NCBI GenBank assembly: GCA_047615865.1
Contig: JBLHIB010000002.1
Coordinates: 17,791-81,790, forward strand
Length of the DNA stretch: 64,000 bases
Reading direction: 5' to 3'
Origin: JADFAK01 sp047615865
GTDB taxonomy: Bacteria > Bacteroidota > Bacteroidia > Flavobacteriales_D > Sanyastnellaceae
Below are positions 56,101-63,600 of this stretch, in pieces. Both the position numbers and the translations under genes were made by a program. Each line of letters opens with the position of its first letter. The stretch's first letter is position 1. The notes beneath the pieces were generated by a model. The model was not told the origin of the DNA. It ran no database searches and worked only from the letters and a program-made list of their open reading frames with translations.

Positions 56101-56673
56101 GGTTCCTAGGCCAGGATTGGCTGGAGTATAGAGATTTACGGCAACGCCAGTCGAAACTTGGCAGCCATTCTCATCCACCAGGTATGTGTACAGTCCGCCA
56201 ATATCTGCATCTGGATCAAACACGCCAGAATGAAGCTGAAGCAATGGGTCTTGCCATGCGCCAACTCCGGCGGCAGGAAGATAATCGATCAAGTTTTCCG
56301 GGTCACCTCCTAAACATAGATCTAAGTCTGCGACCTCTGGCAAATCGGTAATTTCACTCTCAACTAGGAAATAGCTTGAAACGTTCTCACCATTAAAATT
56401 TTCGGTAATCAGGTAGACGCCGGCGCAGAGGCCAACAATAGAAGAATTCGCAACATTGGGTTCCGAGAAAAAGTATCCATCCAAACTGGACCATTCAACA
56501 TCTGAAGCAGAAGATAAAAGGCATGAATAGGCTGCCTGCCCATCACACGCAACACAATTGGCAGCATTTGTAACAGACACCTGGGCTCTTACCTGAAAGC
56601 ACAAGCATATTAAACTAGTAACTATCAGGCAAAGAGAAATTTTGGGCGACAAACTTGTTAAGTTTCTTCTCAA
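53179..56673 (-). CDS. T9SS type B secreted protein with about ten Ig-like repeats
   Basis: 1164 residues. The start is a TTG at 56673, because a stop lies just upstream in frame and the signal peptide begins there (MRRNLTSLSPKISLC ... FQVRAQ). Residues about 105-770 are some ten repeats of about 70 residues with the pattern G(G/S)xWYxxxxxxxxxxFDP, then GxYTYxV, then xCP. PKD-like domains lie at about 930-1070. The end is a type B sorting domain (IFAPNAFTPDGDGINDVFL ... IYNRWGEQIFITT). Predicted surface fibre or adhesin. A terminator separates it from the membrane PKD/sigma factor operon upstream. Confidence 0.92.
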   Translation of the reverse strand: MRRNLTSLSPKISLCLIVTSLICLCFQVRAQVSVTNAANCVACDGQAAYSCLLSSASDVEWSSLDGYFFSEPNVANSSIVGLCAGVYLITENFNGENVSSYFLVESEITDLPEVADLDLCLGGDPENLIDYLPAAGVGAWQDPLLQLHSGVFDPDADIGGLYTYLVDENGCQVSTGVAVNLYTPANPGLGTTYLICETYNPFFLTDLMSGSPDYGGTWYNEFFQVVDGDYDPATMDSQLFTYIIDTVPGCPAEFSTMYVIENQLLYPGDDGQIQVCPNAFPFNMTATLTGNPDQSGSWYDDSFDPVSQVFVPFNMLPGDYTYLVPGDSPCPSLQANLEVSLTTGISAGTDAAITLCATGDAVDLFTQLGGSPTLGGVWTNSDGDVIDPSVEPSSTQNGEYTYTVAAVGCQPDAAVIDIFVEDQLVAGPNQNFALCEPQAAVNLNGLLNATSDLGGIWTDINNEIIDPNVFLVPGATHYYYYNQNSALCPNSIAQYGITADVQPPNGPDLNLEFCETDEVVDLATYLLDSEGFNTIFFDQDGNVSTSLFDPLAIINTSFSYLILSDNTCPDSQMELDVIVETLSFENFNAGLELCSSDAPVVLVDTFPELTGIFGTWYDEDNLPALGIVDPAVDSSATVLFVVDNGNVCPPSLATIAFDILALPDVGPDQVLSMCINANQVDLESTLIGTNVDGGQWSFDGAGNDGNFDPSTNLPGIYTYEIPAFGPCLGTSVDVNVIVDMGVAVQAGNDTAFCASEIPLQLGAIANIGYSYQWTPDTYLSNDGVSNPIFTYNDDLFLNASIEFFVTASNGVCDVQDTVVVDVFALPMVDLGPDLIECEASEITLSASGNGIQFAWTPSLWFNNPNAPNQTFDLIQSGMVEVEVTNNDGCASIDAMNILALEVPNVEFDANPIEGCSPLTVQLFNTSSNDLLTTYVWMFDDGTSSIEIDPFFVFLDEGLHDVSLTATSANGCLQSVTYTDYIEVHTSPLAFFETNIDEQTVVNPIVYFNNLSIGATGYLWTFGEWGSSLETNPIIEFPPTPDVIHDVCLQVANQFGCVDSICRQVFIPGEFWIFAPNAFTPDGDGINDVFLPLLRGFDPENYALSIYNRWGEQIFITTDPAMPWLGQNKQGNHFVQNEVFIWQVVVNDAYSAETMKFTGHVSIIR

Positions 56674-56719
56674 AGCCTAATGCCAACTGGCGATATTATT
56701 AGTGAGCTATCACAAAAAT

Positions 56720-56751
56720 AAAAAAAAGGCCTGCATCAAATGAAACAGGCC
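56720..56751 (-). terminator. Intrinsic terminator after the membrane PKD protein gene
   Basis: GGCCTG (56728-56733) pairs with CAGGCC (56746-56751). On the minus strand seven T follow. It lies 24 bases after the stop at 56775. Confidence 0.85.
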
Positions 56752-56774
56752 CCTTAAGTTATGAGTTGTTTTGG

Positions 56775-58181
56775 TTAAGGTCTAATTGTAATTGTACCGC
56801 TATAATACTTTTCTTCTTCTCCGTAACGGTTATAAATGATAACCACCCACGGATAAGATCCGCTCTCAACGATCTGACCATCAGCATCTTGACCATCCCA
56901 AGGTTTGAACTTGTTGGTACTTTCAAAGATAGGTTGCTTGTTGTCATAGACAGTAAGCTTGAAGTCCACATCTTTCTTTTTCAACCCCAAAGGCATGAAA
57001 ACTCCTTGCGGACCATCTTCTCGGGGTGTCATTGTCTCTTGAGCTAGTAGGTTATAATCTGAATCAATGCTGATATAAGCATACTTTTCATCAAGGCAAC
57101 CAAATTCATTTTCGGCAGTCAACCGCACTACATGTCGTCCTTTAGAATCATATGAAGTTGAAGGATTGATTTCTGTCGTGGTATTCTTTTCATCGAATAC
57201 CCAGATACAATCGGTAGCCATCTCGCTTGTGTTTTTGAATGAAACAAGAGGCTCGTGACCTGGAGTATTTTCAAATTCCCACTCAAAATCGGCGTTAGGT
57301 TTAGGATTGATGAGGATCATTTCCTTCATCGTTGTCGATCTTATTTTTCCATCTTTCTTCGAAGTCACAGACAATGAAATATCAAAGCTTCCTGACTTGG
57401 CATACTTATGTGTTGGATTCGGTGCATTCGAGAAATTACCATCTCCAAAGTTCCAAAGGTAGTTGCCGTCGACATCGCCAGTTTGCAAGTCAAAAGTTAC
57501 TTCGACACCCACGCAGGCTTCAGAAAGACTAGGAGCAAAAGCCAAGTCATTTTCATTGGCGACTTCATCATCAATGCTAGCTGCAAGCAACTCTTCTGCT
57601 TCACTTAATAGAAGCTCATCGCTTGTGGCACTTTCGTTCTTAGTTGTTCCGGCATTTTCCGAAGTAGATTCGGACGAGGAAGACGTTGTAGTTCCAGATG
57701 CTAGATCTAGATTTTGGCTCTCGTCTGATGCGTCAGATGGAGTAATGGATTTTTTTGTAGAATCAATACCAGCCACGTCTTTTGCATTCATTGCAAACTC
57801 ATCAGCAGATAGTTCGTTATCGGTAAAGGTTTCTGAATTGTTTTCGTCAATGAAGTTCCCTGCAGAATGGGCTGCTTGATCTTCGCTATTCATTTTCGAA
57901 GCAACGCCAGCATAGCTTATGCCTCGATCAACCTTCATGGTATTCGTTACAAGTTGAGCCTCACATGCCACGTTCTGGACGTAGAAATATAAGTAAACGC
58001 CTGTGCCAACGAACAAACTAGCCGCAACAAGCGCAGCCCATAGATAATTGGAAGAAGACGAAGATGCTGCAGCGTCGAGTTTTCCAGACATTGACGACCA
58101 GCTATCGGCATCATACGGTGCGCTATAGCTGTCCACTGACGTCCGGACGCTTTGGTCGAAGTTACTAAGGTTATTACTCAT
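56775..58181 (-). CDS. Single-pass membrane protein with PKD domains and type-B-sorting-like C-terminus, coupled to ECF sigma factor
   Basis: 468 residues. Residues 1-44 are a soluble, Ser-rich N-terminus (DADSWSSMSGKLDAAA). A single membrane helix spans about 45-68 (YLWAALVAASLFVGTGVYLYFYV). A Ser/Glu/Asp-rich linker follows, then PKD domains at about 220-310 and 315-370 (NYLWNFGDGNFSNAPNPTHKY), and a C-terminal module resembling the gliding-motility/type B domain (FKLTVYDNKQPIFEST ... SGSYPWVVIIYNRYGEE). The N-terminus overlaps the end of the ECF sigma gene by eight bases, the usual arrangement for an anti-sigma factor. It lacks a recognisable zinc-type anti-sigma motif, so anti-sigma function is an inference from topology and gene order. 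Confidence 0.85.
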   Translation of the reverse strand: MSNNLSNFDQSVRTSVDSYSAPYDADSWSSMSGKLDAAASSSSSNYLWAALVAASLFVGTGVYLYFYVQNVACEAQLVTNTMKVDRGISYAGVASKMNSEDQAAHSAGNFIDENNSETFTDNELSADEFAMNAKDVAGIDSTKKSITPSDASDESQNLDLASGTTTSSSSESTSENAGTTKNESATSDELLLSEAEELLAASIDDEVANENDLAFAPSLSEACVGVEVTFDLQTGDVDGNYLWNFGDGNFSNAPNPTHKYAKSGSFDISLSVTSKKDGKIRSTTMKEMILINPKPNADFEWEFENTPGHEPLVSFKNTSEMATDCIWVFDEKNTTTEINPSTSYDSKGRHVVRLTAENEFGCLDEKYAYISIDSDYNLLAQETMTPREDGPQGVFMPLGLKKKDVDFKLTVYDNKQPIFESTNKFKPWDGQDADGQIVESGSYPWVVIIYNRYGEEEKYYSGTITIRP

Positions 58182-58737
58182 CTGCGGTTCGATACTCGGT
58201 TAGTAAAATTCGTTTCAAGTTCTTTCTGGCTTTCGCGAGGTTAGATTTCGATGTTCCAACGCTCACGCCTAGCTTTTCAGCTATCTCATTGTGTTGTAAG
58301 TTTTCGAAAACATACATATTGAACACCGTCCTGTAGGCCGGCGACAATTTTTGCATTGCTTCTATGACTTGGTCAGAATCAAATTCTGGACCTCGTTCTT
58401 CTTCTTCGTCCTCAACTTCGGCATAATCTTCTACCGATTGATTCTCTCCAAGAAGAATCCAGTCATTCTTACTTTTGCGAAAATAATCTATGGTCGTATT
58501 GACCACAATTCTTCTCACCCAGCCTTCAAAAGACCCATTTCTATTGAATTTACCGATGTTCGTAAACACCTTGATAAATCCATCTTGTAACAAATCCTGA
58601 GCTTGACTCATGTCCTTGGTATAACGCAAGCATACGCCGAGCATTTTACCATAAAACATCTGATAAACGCGCTCTTGCGACTTACGGTTCCCTTGAACAC
58701 ATCCGTCGATCAACTCATTTAGATCAGGATCGTACAT
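58174..58737 (-). CDS. ECF-type RNA polymerase sigma factor
   Basis: 187 residues. Region 2 is seen in LLQDGFIKVFTNIGKFNRNG and SFEGWVRRIVVNTTIDYFRK, and region 4 in LSPAYRTVFNMYVFENLQHNEIAEKLGVSVGTSKSNLAKARKNL. A short acidic insert (VEDYAEVEDEEEERGPEFD) lies between them. It directs RNA polymerase to a regulon of unknown content. It overlaps by eight bases the membrane PKD protein gene, a likely regulator. In Porphyromonas gingivalis the ECF factor SigP controls T9SS genes with PorX; a comparable role here is only suggested by the T9SS cargo genes next door. Confidence 0.95.
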   Translation of the reverse strand: MYDPDLNELIDGCVQGNRKSQERVYQMFYGKMLGVCLRYTKDMSQAQDLLQDGFIKVFTNIGKFNRNGSFEGWVRRIVVNTTIDYFRKSKNDWILLGENQSVEDYAEVEDEEEERGPEFDSDQVIEAMQKLSPAYRTVFNMYVFENLQHNEIAEKLGVSVGTSKSNLAKARKNLKRILLTEYRTADE

Positions 58738-58860
58738 GTACTTTTACATTTAATTAGACGGAACACTCTAGAGATGGTTGCCAATCTTTACCGAAATAAC
58801 CGATATTTTTTGGCAGAACACAAAGGGAAAATAACAACATTCTACCTATAGAACTGACAG

Positions 58861-59256
58861 TCAGGCGATTGCCTTTGTTAGCGAATTTCTTAGAAAATGG
58901 TCGATATCGTTCTTCGAAACGAAATCCCGAACACTTTGGTATGTCATCGCGTGATTTTTATCTTCATAGCGAAGAGAAGAGCTAAGCATGAAAATGCGGC
59001 AGTGCGGATAAAATTCAAAATAACGTCGCTCAAACAATTGGATAAAGTCAAATCCATTTTGCACGGGCATGTTGAGATCGACATAGATGACATCTGGAAA
59101 TAAATTTTCCGATGCGTCGAGAATTTCCAATGCCTCTTGCACCGATTCTGCCGTTAGAACATTTATGGAGTCGTCGGCCAACTTAATAAACTCCCCCATG
59201 ATGAAGTTACAACTTGGGTTGTCATCGAGTAATAGGACGGTTTTGACGAATTCCAT
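58861..59256 (-). CDS. Single-domain response regulator (receiver only)
   Basis: 131 residues, a CheY-like receiver with no output domain. Acidic pocket Asp11/Asp12 (LLLDDNPS), phosphoacceptor Asp60 (VIYVDLNMPVQNG), the MLSSS switch and the Lys of DFVSKND are all present. It passes phosphate between kinases or controls a partner by binding. No histidine kinase lies in the window. It is 123 bases upstream of the ECF sigma gene on the same strand. Confidence 0.93.
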   Translation of the reverse strand: MEFVKTVLLLDDNPSCNFIMGEFIKLADDSINVLTAESVQEALEILDASENLFPDVIYVDLNMPVQNGFDFIQLFERRYFEFYPHCRIFMLSSSLRYEDKNHAMTYQSVRDFVSKNDIDHFLRNSLTKAIA

Positions 59257-59284
59257 TGTTGTTTTGATAGGTTTGAATCGATCC

Positions 59285-59292
59285 TAAAGATA
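59285..59292 (-). promoter_or_regulatory. Possible -7 element (TATCTTTA) for the response regulator
   Basis: TATCTTTA on the minus strand, one base off TAnnTTTG, 28 bases before the ATG at 59256. Confidence 0.4.
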
Positions 59293-59335
59293 TTGTCAGC
59301 GTTAGAATACTTTTGTAGGTGCATATGCTCTTCAC

Positions 59336-59357
59336 CTTGTAAGAACAATCCTACAAG
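59336..59357. promoter_or_regulatory. Palindrome, CTTGTAAGA-N4-TCCTACAAG
   Basis: Nine-base arms at 59336-59344 and 59349-59357 flank the spacer ACAA, with a single A/C mismatch at the same arm position as the 4015 copy. It lies between the divergent response regulator and mnmA genes. A partial copy (TTTTGTAGG) occurs near 59311. Confidence 0.55.
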
Positions 59358-59405
59358 CAAATCCAAACTTTTCACAAAGCCTAGGCCTACTCCACCATAT
59401 TCCAC

Positions 59406-59413
59406 TAATTTTG
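59406..59413 (+). promoter_or_regulatory. -7 element (TAATTTTG) for mnmA
   Basis: TAATTTTG with only four bases to the ATG at 59418, predicting a leaderless mRNA. Confidence 0.7.
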
Positions 59414-59417
59414 CAGT

Positions 59418-60602
59418 ATGTCAAGAGTAGTAGTAGGTTTATCTGGAGGTGTTGATTCTAGCGTAGCAGCCGCTTTGTTAATAGAACAGGGCTACGAAGT
59501 TATTGGCATGTTCATGCGAAATTGGCATGATGAATCTGTTACAATCAACAACGAATGTCCCTGGATTGACGACAGCAATGACGCCATGCTAGTCGCAGAA
59601 AAACTTGGTATTCCATTTCAGGTGATCGATTTGAGTGCCGACTACCACACTCGGATTGTGGACTACATGTTTGACGAGTATCAAAAAGGACGCACCCCAA
59701 ACCCAGATATCCTTTGCAATCGGGAAATTAAATTCGATGTTTTTCTAAAAGCGGCACTTGAACTGGGTGCCGACTATGTAGCTACTGGTCATTATTGTCG
59801 TCGAAAGACCGTAACCGACGCTAAGCTTGGTGAAGTCCATCAATTGCTCGCCGGAGTAGATGGAAATAAGGACCAAAGTTATTTCCTCTGTCAACTTAAC
59901 CAAGAGCAGTTGGCAAAAGCTATTTTTCCCGTCGGCGATCTTACAAAGCCTGACGTAAGAATCAAAGCAAAAGAACTCGACCTTGTTACTGCGGACAAAA
60001 AAGATTCACAGGGCCTCTGTTTTATAGGAAAAGTAAAGCTGCCAGTGTTTTTACAACAGCAGTTGGCCATCAAAGAAGGCAAGGTCGTCGAAATTGACGA
60101 AGAAATTTCTCGCAGCCAAAGACAAAACGCTCTGCAAGAACTAAATGCTTTAGATGGCCCTTGCTTTGCCCCCAAATATTCAGCCGACATGGGTTCTGTT
60201 GTTGCCAAGCACCAAGGGGCTCACTTCTATACAATTGGTCAGCGAAAAGGGGTAAATGTAGGCGGACGACCACTTCCTTCTTTTGTAATAGCGACCGACG
60301 TTGAAAGCAATATAGTTTATACAGGTCAGGGAGAAAGTCATTTGGGCTTGCATCGAGCGGGACTGAAAATCCACGAATCCGAAGTTCACTTCATACGACC
60401 AGATCACGTCATGAAAGATGGAGATGATCGTGAGTATTTGGTGCGTATCCGCTACCGTCAACCTTTAGTCAAGGCGAGGCTAATTTTTCAGGATTCCTAC
60501 TTGTACCTGCTTTTTGAAAAAGAGCAACGCGGCGTTGCAGCAGGTCAGTTTGCGGCTTGGTACCATGGCGACGAGCTGATAGGCAGTGGTGTGATTCATT
60601 GA
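59418..60602 (+). CDS. mnmA: tRNA-specific 2-thiouridylase MnmA
   Basis: 394 residues. PP-loop ATP pyrophosphatase motif SGGVDSS at the N-terminus; the catalytic cysteines sit in PNPDILCNREIKF and DSQGLCFIGK; TGHYCRR and GQRKGVNVGG complete the family pattern. It puts sulfur on U34 of tRNA for Lys, Glu and Gln, using sulfur relayed from a cysteine desulfurase. A stretch around residues 205-245 (EEISRSQRQNALQELNALD) is longer than in E. coli MnmA, common in Bacteroidota. Start confirmed by the promoter four bases upstream. Confidence 0.97.
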   Translation: MSRVVVGLSGGVDSSVAAALLIEQGYEVIGMFMRNWHDESVTINNECPWIDDSNDAMLVAEKLGIPFQVIDLSADYHTRIVDYMFDEYQKGRTPNPDILCNREIKFDVFLKAALELGADYVATGHYCRRKTVTDAKLGEVHQLLAGVDGNKDQSYFLCQLNQEQLAKAIFPVGDLTKPDVRIKAKELDLVTADKKDSQGLCFIGKVKLPVFLQQQLAIKEGKVVEIDEEISRSQRQNALQELNALDGPCFAPKYSADMGSVVAKHQGAHFYTIGQRKGVNVGGRPLPSFVIATDVESNIVYTGQGESHLGLHRAGLKIHESEVHFIRPDHVMKDGDDREYLVRIRYRQPLVKARLIFQDSYLYLLFEKEQRGVAAGQFAAWYHGDELIGSGVIH

Positions 60603-60693
60603 TTTGCGCAGATTAAATCACTGTTGTTGAGATAATTGATTAATTTTAAGTGTATTATTACATTGACATTAATCTATTACCAAAACCTCACCT

Positions 60694-63600
60694 ATGCAAC
60701 TAAAATTAGTTACCAAGACTGTCCTGGTGCTCTCATTTTTTTTCTCGGTATTGATATTCAACGGACAAAAAAACTGTCTGGACACTGAAGTCACTATCGC
60801 TTTAGTTACTGGAGCCTTCGGAGGAGAAGTATCTTGGGATATTACAGATGCGAACGGCGTTATTATCAGCGCAGGTTCCGACTATGAAAGTGATACAGCC
60901 TACACCTCAATGGCTTGTCTCCCAGACGGATGTTACACCCTCAATATGTACGACTCTTTTGGAGACGGATGGAACGGTGGACTTATTACAGTGGTTACTT
61001 TCGATACTGTCCTCGTAATTGGACAACTTGAAGGCGAAAGCTTCGGTTCAATAATTTTCGGACTTAACGCTCCAGACTGTTCACCTGATGTTATTGAAGG
61101 TTGCACCGATCAATCGGCTTGCAATTTCAATGAAGATGCCAACATGGATGATCAATCGTGCACCTACCCAGGTTGCTTGGATCCAGAAGCTACTAACTAC
61201 GATTCTACTGCTGGTTGTGAAGACGACTCTTGCGAGTACGAGCAGCCTTGTGATATGAACTCGGTGACTATCAGCCTGTATGATTCATTCGGTGACGGAT
61301 GGAATGGTGCCTATTATATGGTATCTGATGCCGGTGGAATCATCGTTGCAGAAGGAACTTTGGCAACTGGTTCAGAGGAATCACAGACACTTTGTCTTGC
61401 CGATGGTTGCCACTCTATCTATGTCGCAGGTGGTAATTTCGATAGCGAAATTGAGTGGACTGTTTCTTACAACGGGAACATACTTGCTTCGGGAGGCGCT
61501 CCTGACGAAGCTGGCTTCGGTGTCAATGCCGATGGTTGTAACGAGCAAATTTTCGGTTGCATGGATGCCAATGCTTGTAACTACGACTCCAATGCAAACT
61601 CTGACGACCAATCTTGCACTTACCCTGGTTGCACGGATCCTGAAGCTTTGAATTATGATTCAACTGCTGGATGTACAGATGAATCTTGTGAATACGAACA
61701 GCCTTGTGATATGAACTCGGTAATGGTCAACATGACAGATTCATTCGGTGACGGATGGAATGAAGCTTACTATATGATTACCAATGCCGATGGAGACATC
61801 GCAGCTGTTGGTACTATGGCAGTTGGTTCTGAAGAGTCTCATACTATTTGTCTTGCAGACGGATGTTATTCTATAGTAGTCGGAGGTGGAGTTTTTGACG
61901 CTGAAATTTCTTGGACAGTTTCGCTAGGAGACGTAATTCTTGCTTCTGGCGGTGCTCCAGACGATGCTTATTTCGGAGTAAATGCTGAAGGATGTGACCA
62001 ACAGGTTTATGGTTGTAATGACTCAGGTGCTTGTAACTACAATGCAGACGCCAACGAAGACGATCAATCTTGCACTTATCCTGGATGTACAGATCCTGAA
62101 GCCTTGAACTATGATTCAACTGCTGGATGTGAGGACGAGTCTTGTACTTATCCAGAGCCATGTGATATGAATACCTTGATCATCAATATGTATGATTCAT
62201 TTGGCGACAACTGGAACGGTGCTTCTTATGTGATCACTGATGCAGAAGGAAACGTTGCAGCGGAAGGAAGCCTTGAAGAAGGTGGTTCTTATGGTTACGA
62301 CGAACTTTGCCTTGCGGATGGCTGTTACATGATAGCTGTTGGTGGTGGAAACTTCGACAGTGAAATCTCTTGGGACATCGTTTCTGGAGACATTATGCTC
62401 GCTTCTGGTGGTGCTCCTGGTTTAGCCGGCTTTGGCGTAAACGCAAATGATTGTGATTTCTCTATAGGTTGCACTGATGCCGAGGCGTGTAACTATGATG
62501 CCGATGCTGACTACAGCGATGGTTCATGCACTTACCCTGGTTGTACTAACCCTGAAGCTGACAATTATGACATGTATGCTGGTTGCGACGACGGGTCTTG
62601 CGAGATCTGTGAAGGCGTTTCTGCACTCATGTATGTATGTACTTTCGGTGATGGACAAGAGATTGCCATCGACATCGTAGACAGCAATGGAAACGTAATC
62701 ATTGAAATTGACAATTTGCCTTCAGGCAGTATTTCATACTTTGATCTTTGCCTTGACCCTGAAGAATGTTACACTGTTAACATGTACAACGTTTTAGACA
62801 CTGGCTGGAACGGTGGTTACTACTGGATCAACACTGGTGATGGACAAATTTCTACAGGTGAATTGGATGACAATGCTTCTGAAGGTTCTGTAAACTTCTC
62901 GATCAATGGAAACTGCCCAAGCTTGGGTTGTACGGATCCTGAAGCTTCAAACTATGATTCAACTGCTACAGATGACGATGGTTCATGCATCTACCCTGAG
63001 CCTTGCGATGACAATGCTCTCGTGATCAACATGTACGATTCATTTGGTGATTATTGGAATGGTGCTACTTATAGTATCACAGACGCCGACGGCAACGAAG
63101 TTGCTACTGGTGACATGGCTGATGGTGATGGTTCATTTGGTTATGACGATCTCTGTCTAGCTGACGGTTGCTATATTATCTCTGTGGGCGGTGGAGTTTT
63201 CGATAGTGAGATTTCATGGGAAATCTATTCTATGGGAGCTATGCTCGCCTCTGGATCGGCTCCGGATGTGGTGGCCTTTGGTGTCAACGCGGATGGTTGT
63301 GCTCTTTCTGAAGGTTGTACAGATTCAACTGCATGTAACTACGATGATTCTGCAAATGAAAATGACGGTTCTTGCACCTATCCCGGTTGTATGGATCCAG
63401 AAGCATTGAACTATGAGTCCACTGCGGGTTGTGAGGATGATTCTTGTGAATACGAGCAGCCTTGCGATATGAACTCTGTTGCAATCGATATGTACGACTC
63501 ATTCGGTGACGGATGGAATGGTGCTTATTATATGGTTGTGGACGCCGATGGAAATATCATTGCTGAAGGAACAATGGCAACTGGTTCCGAAGAATCAAAT

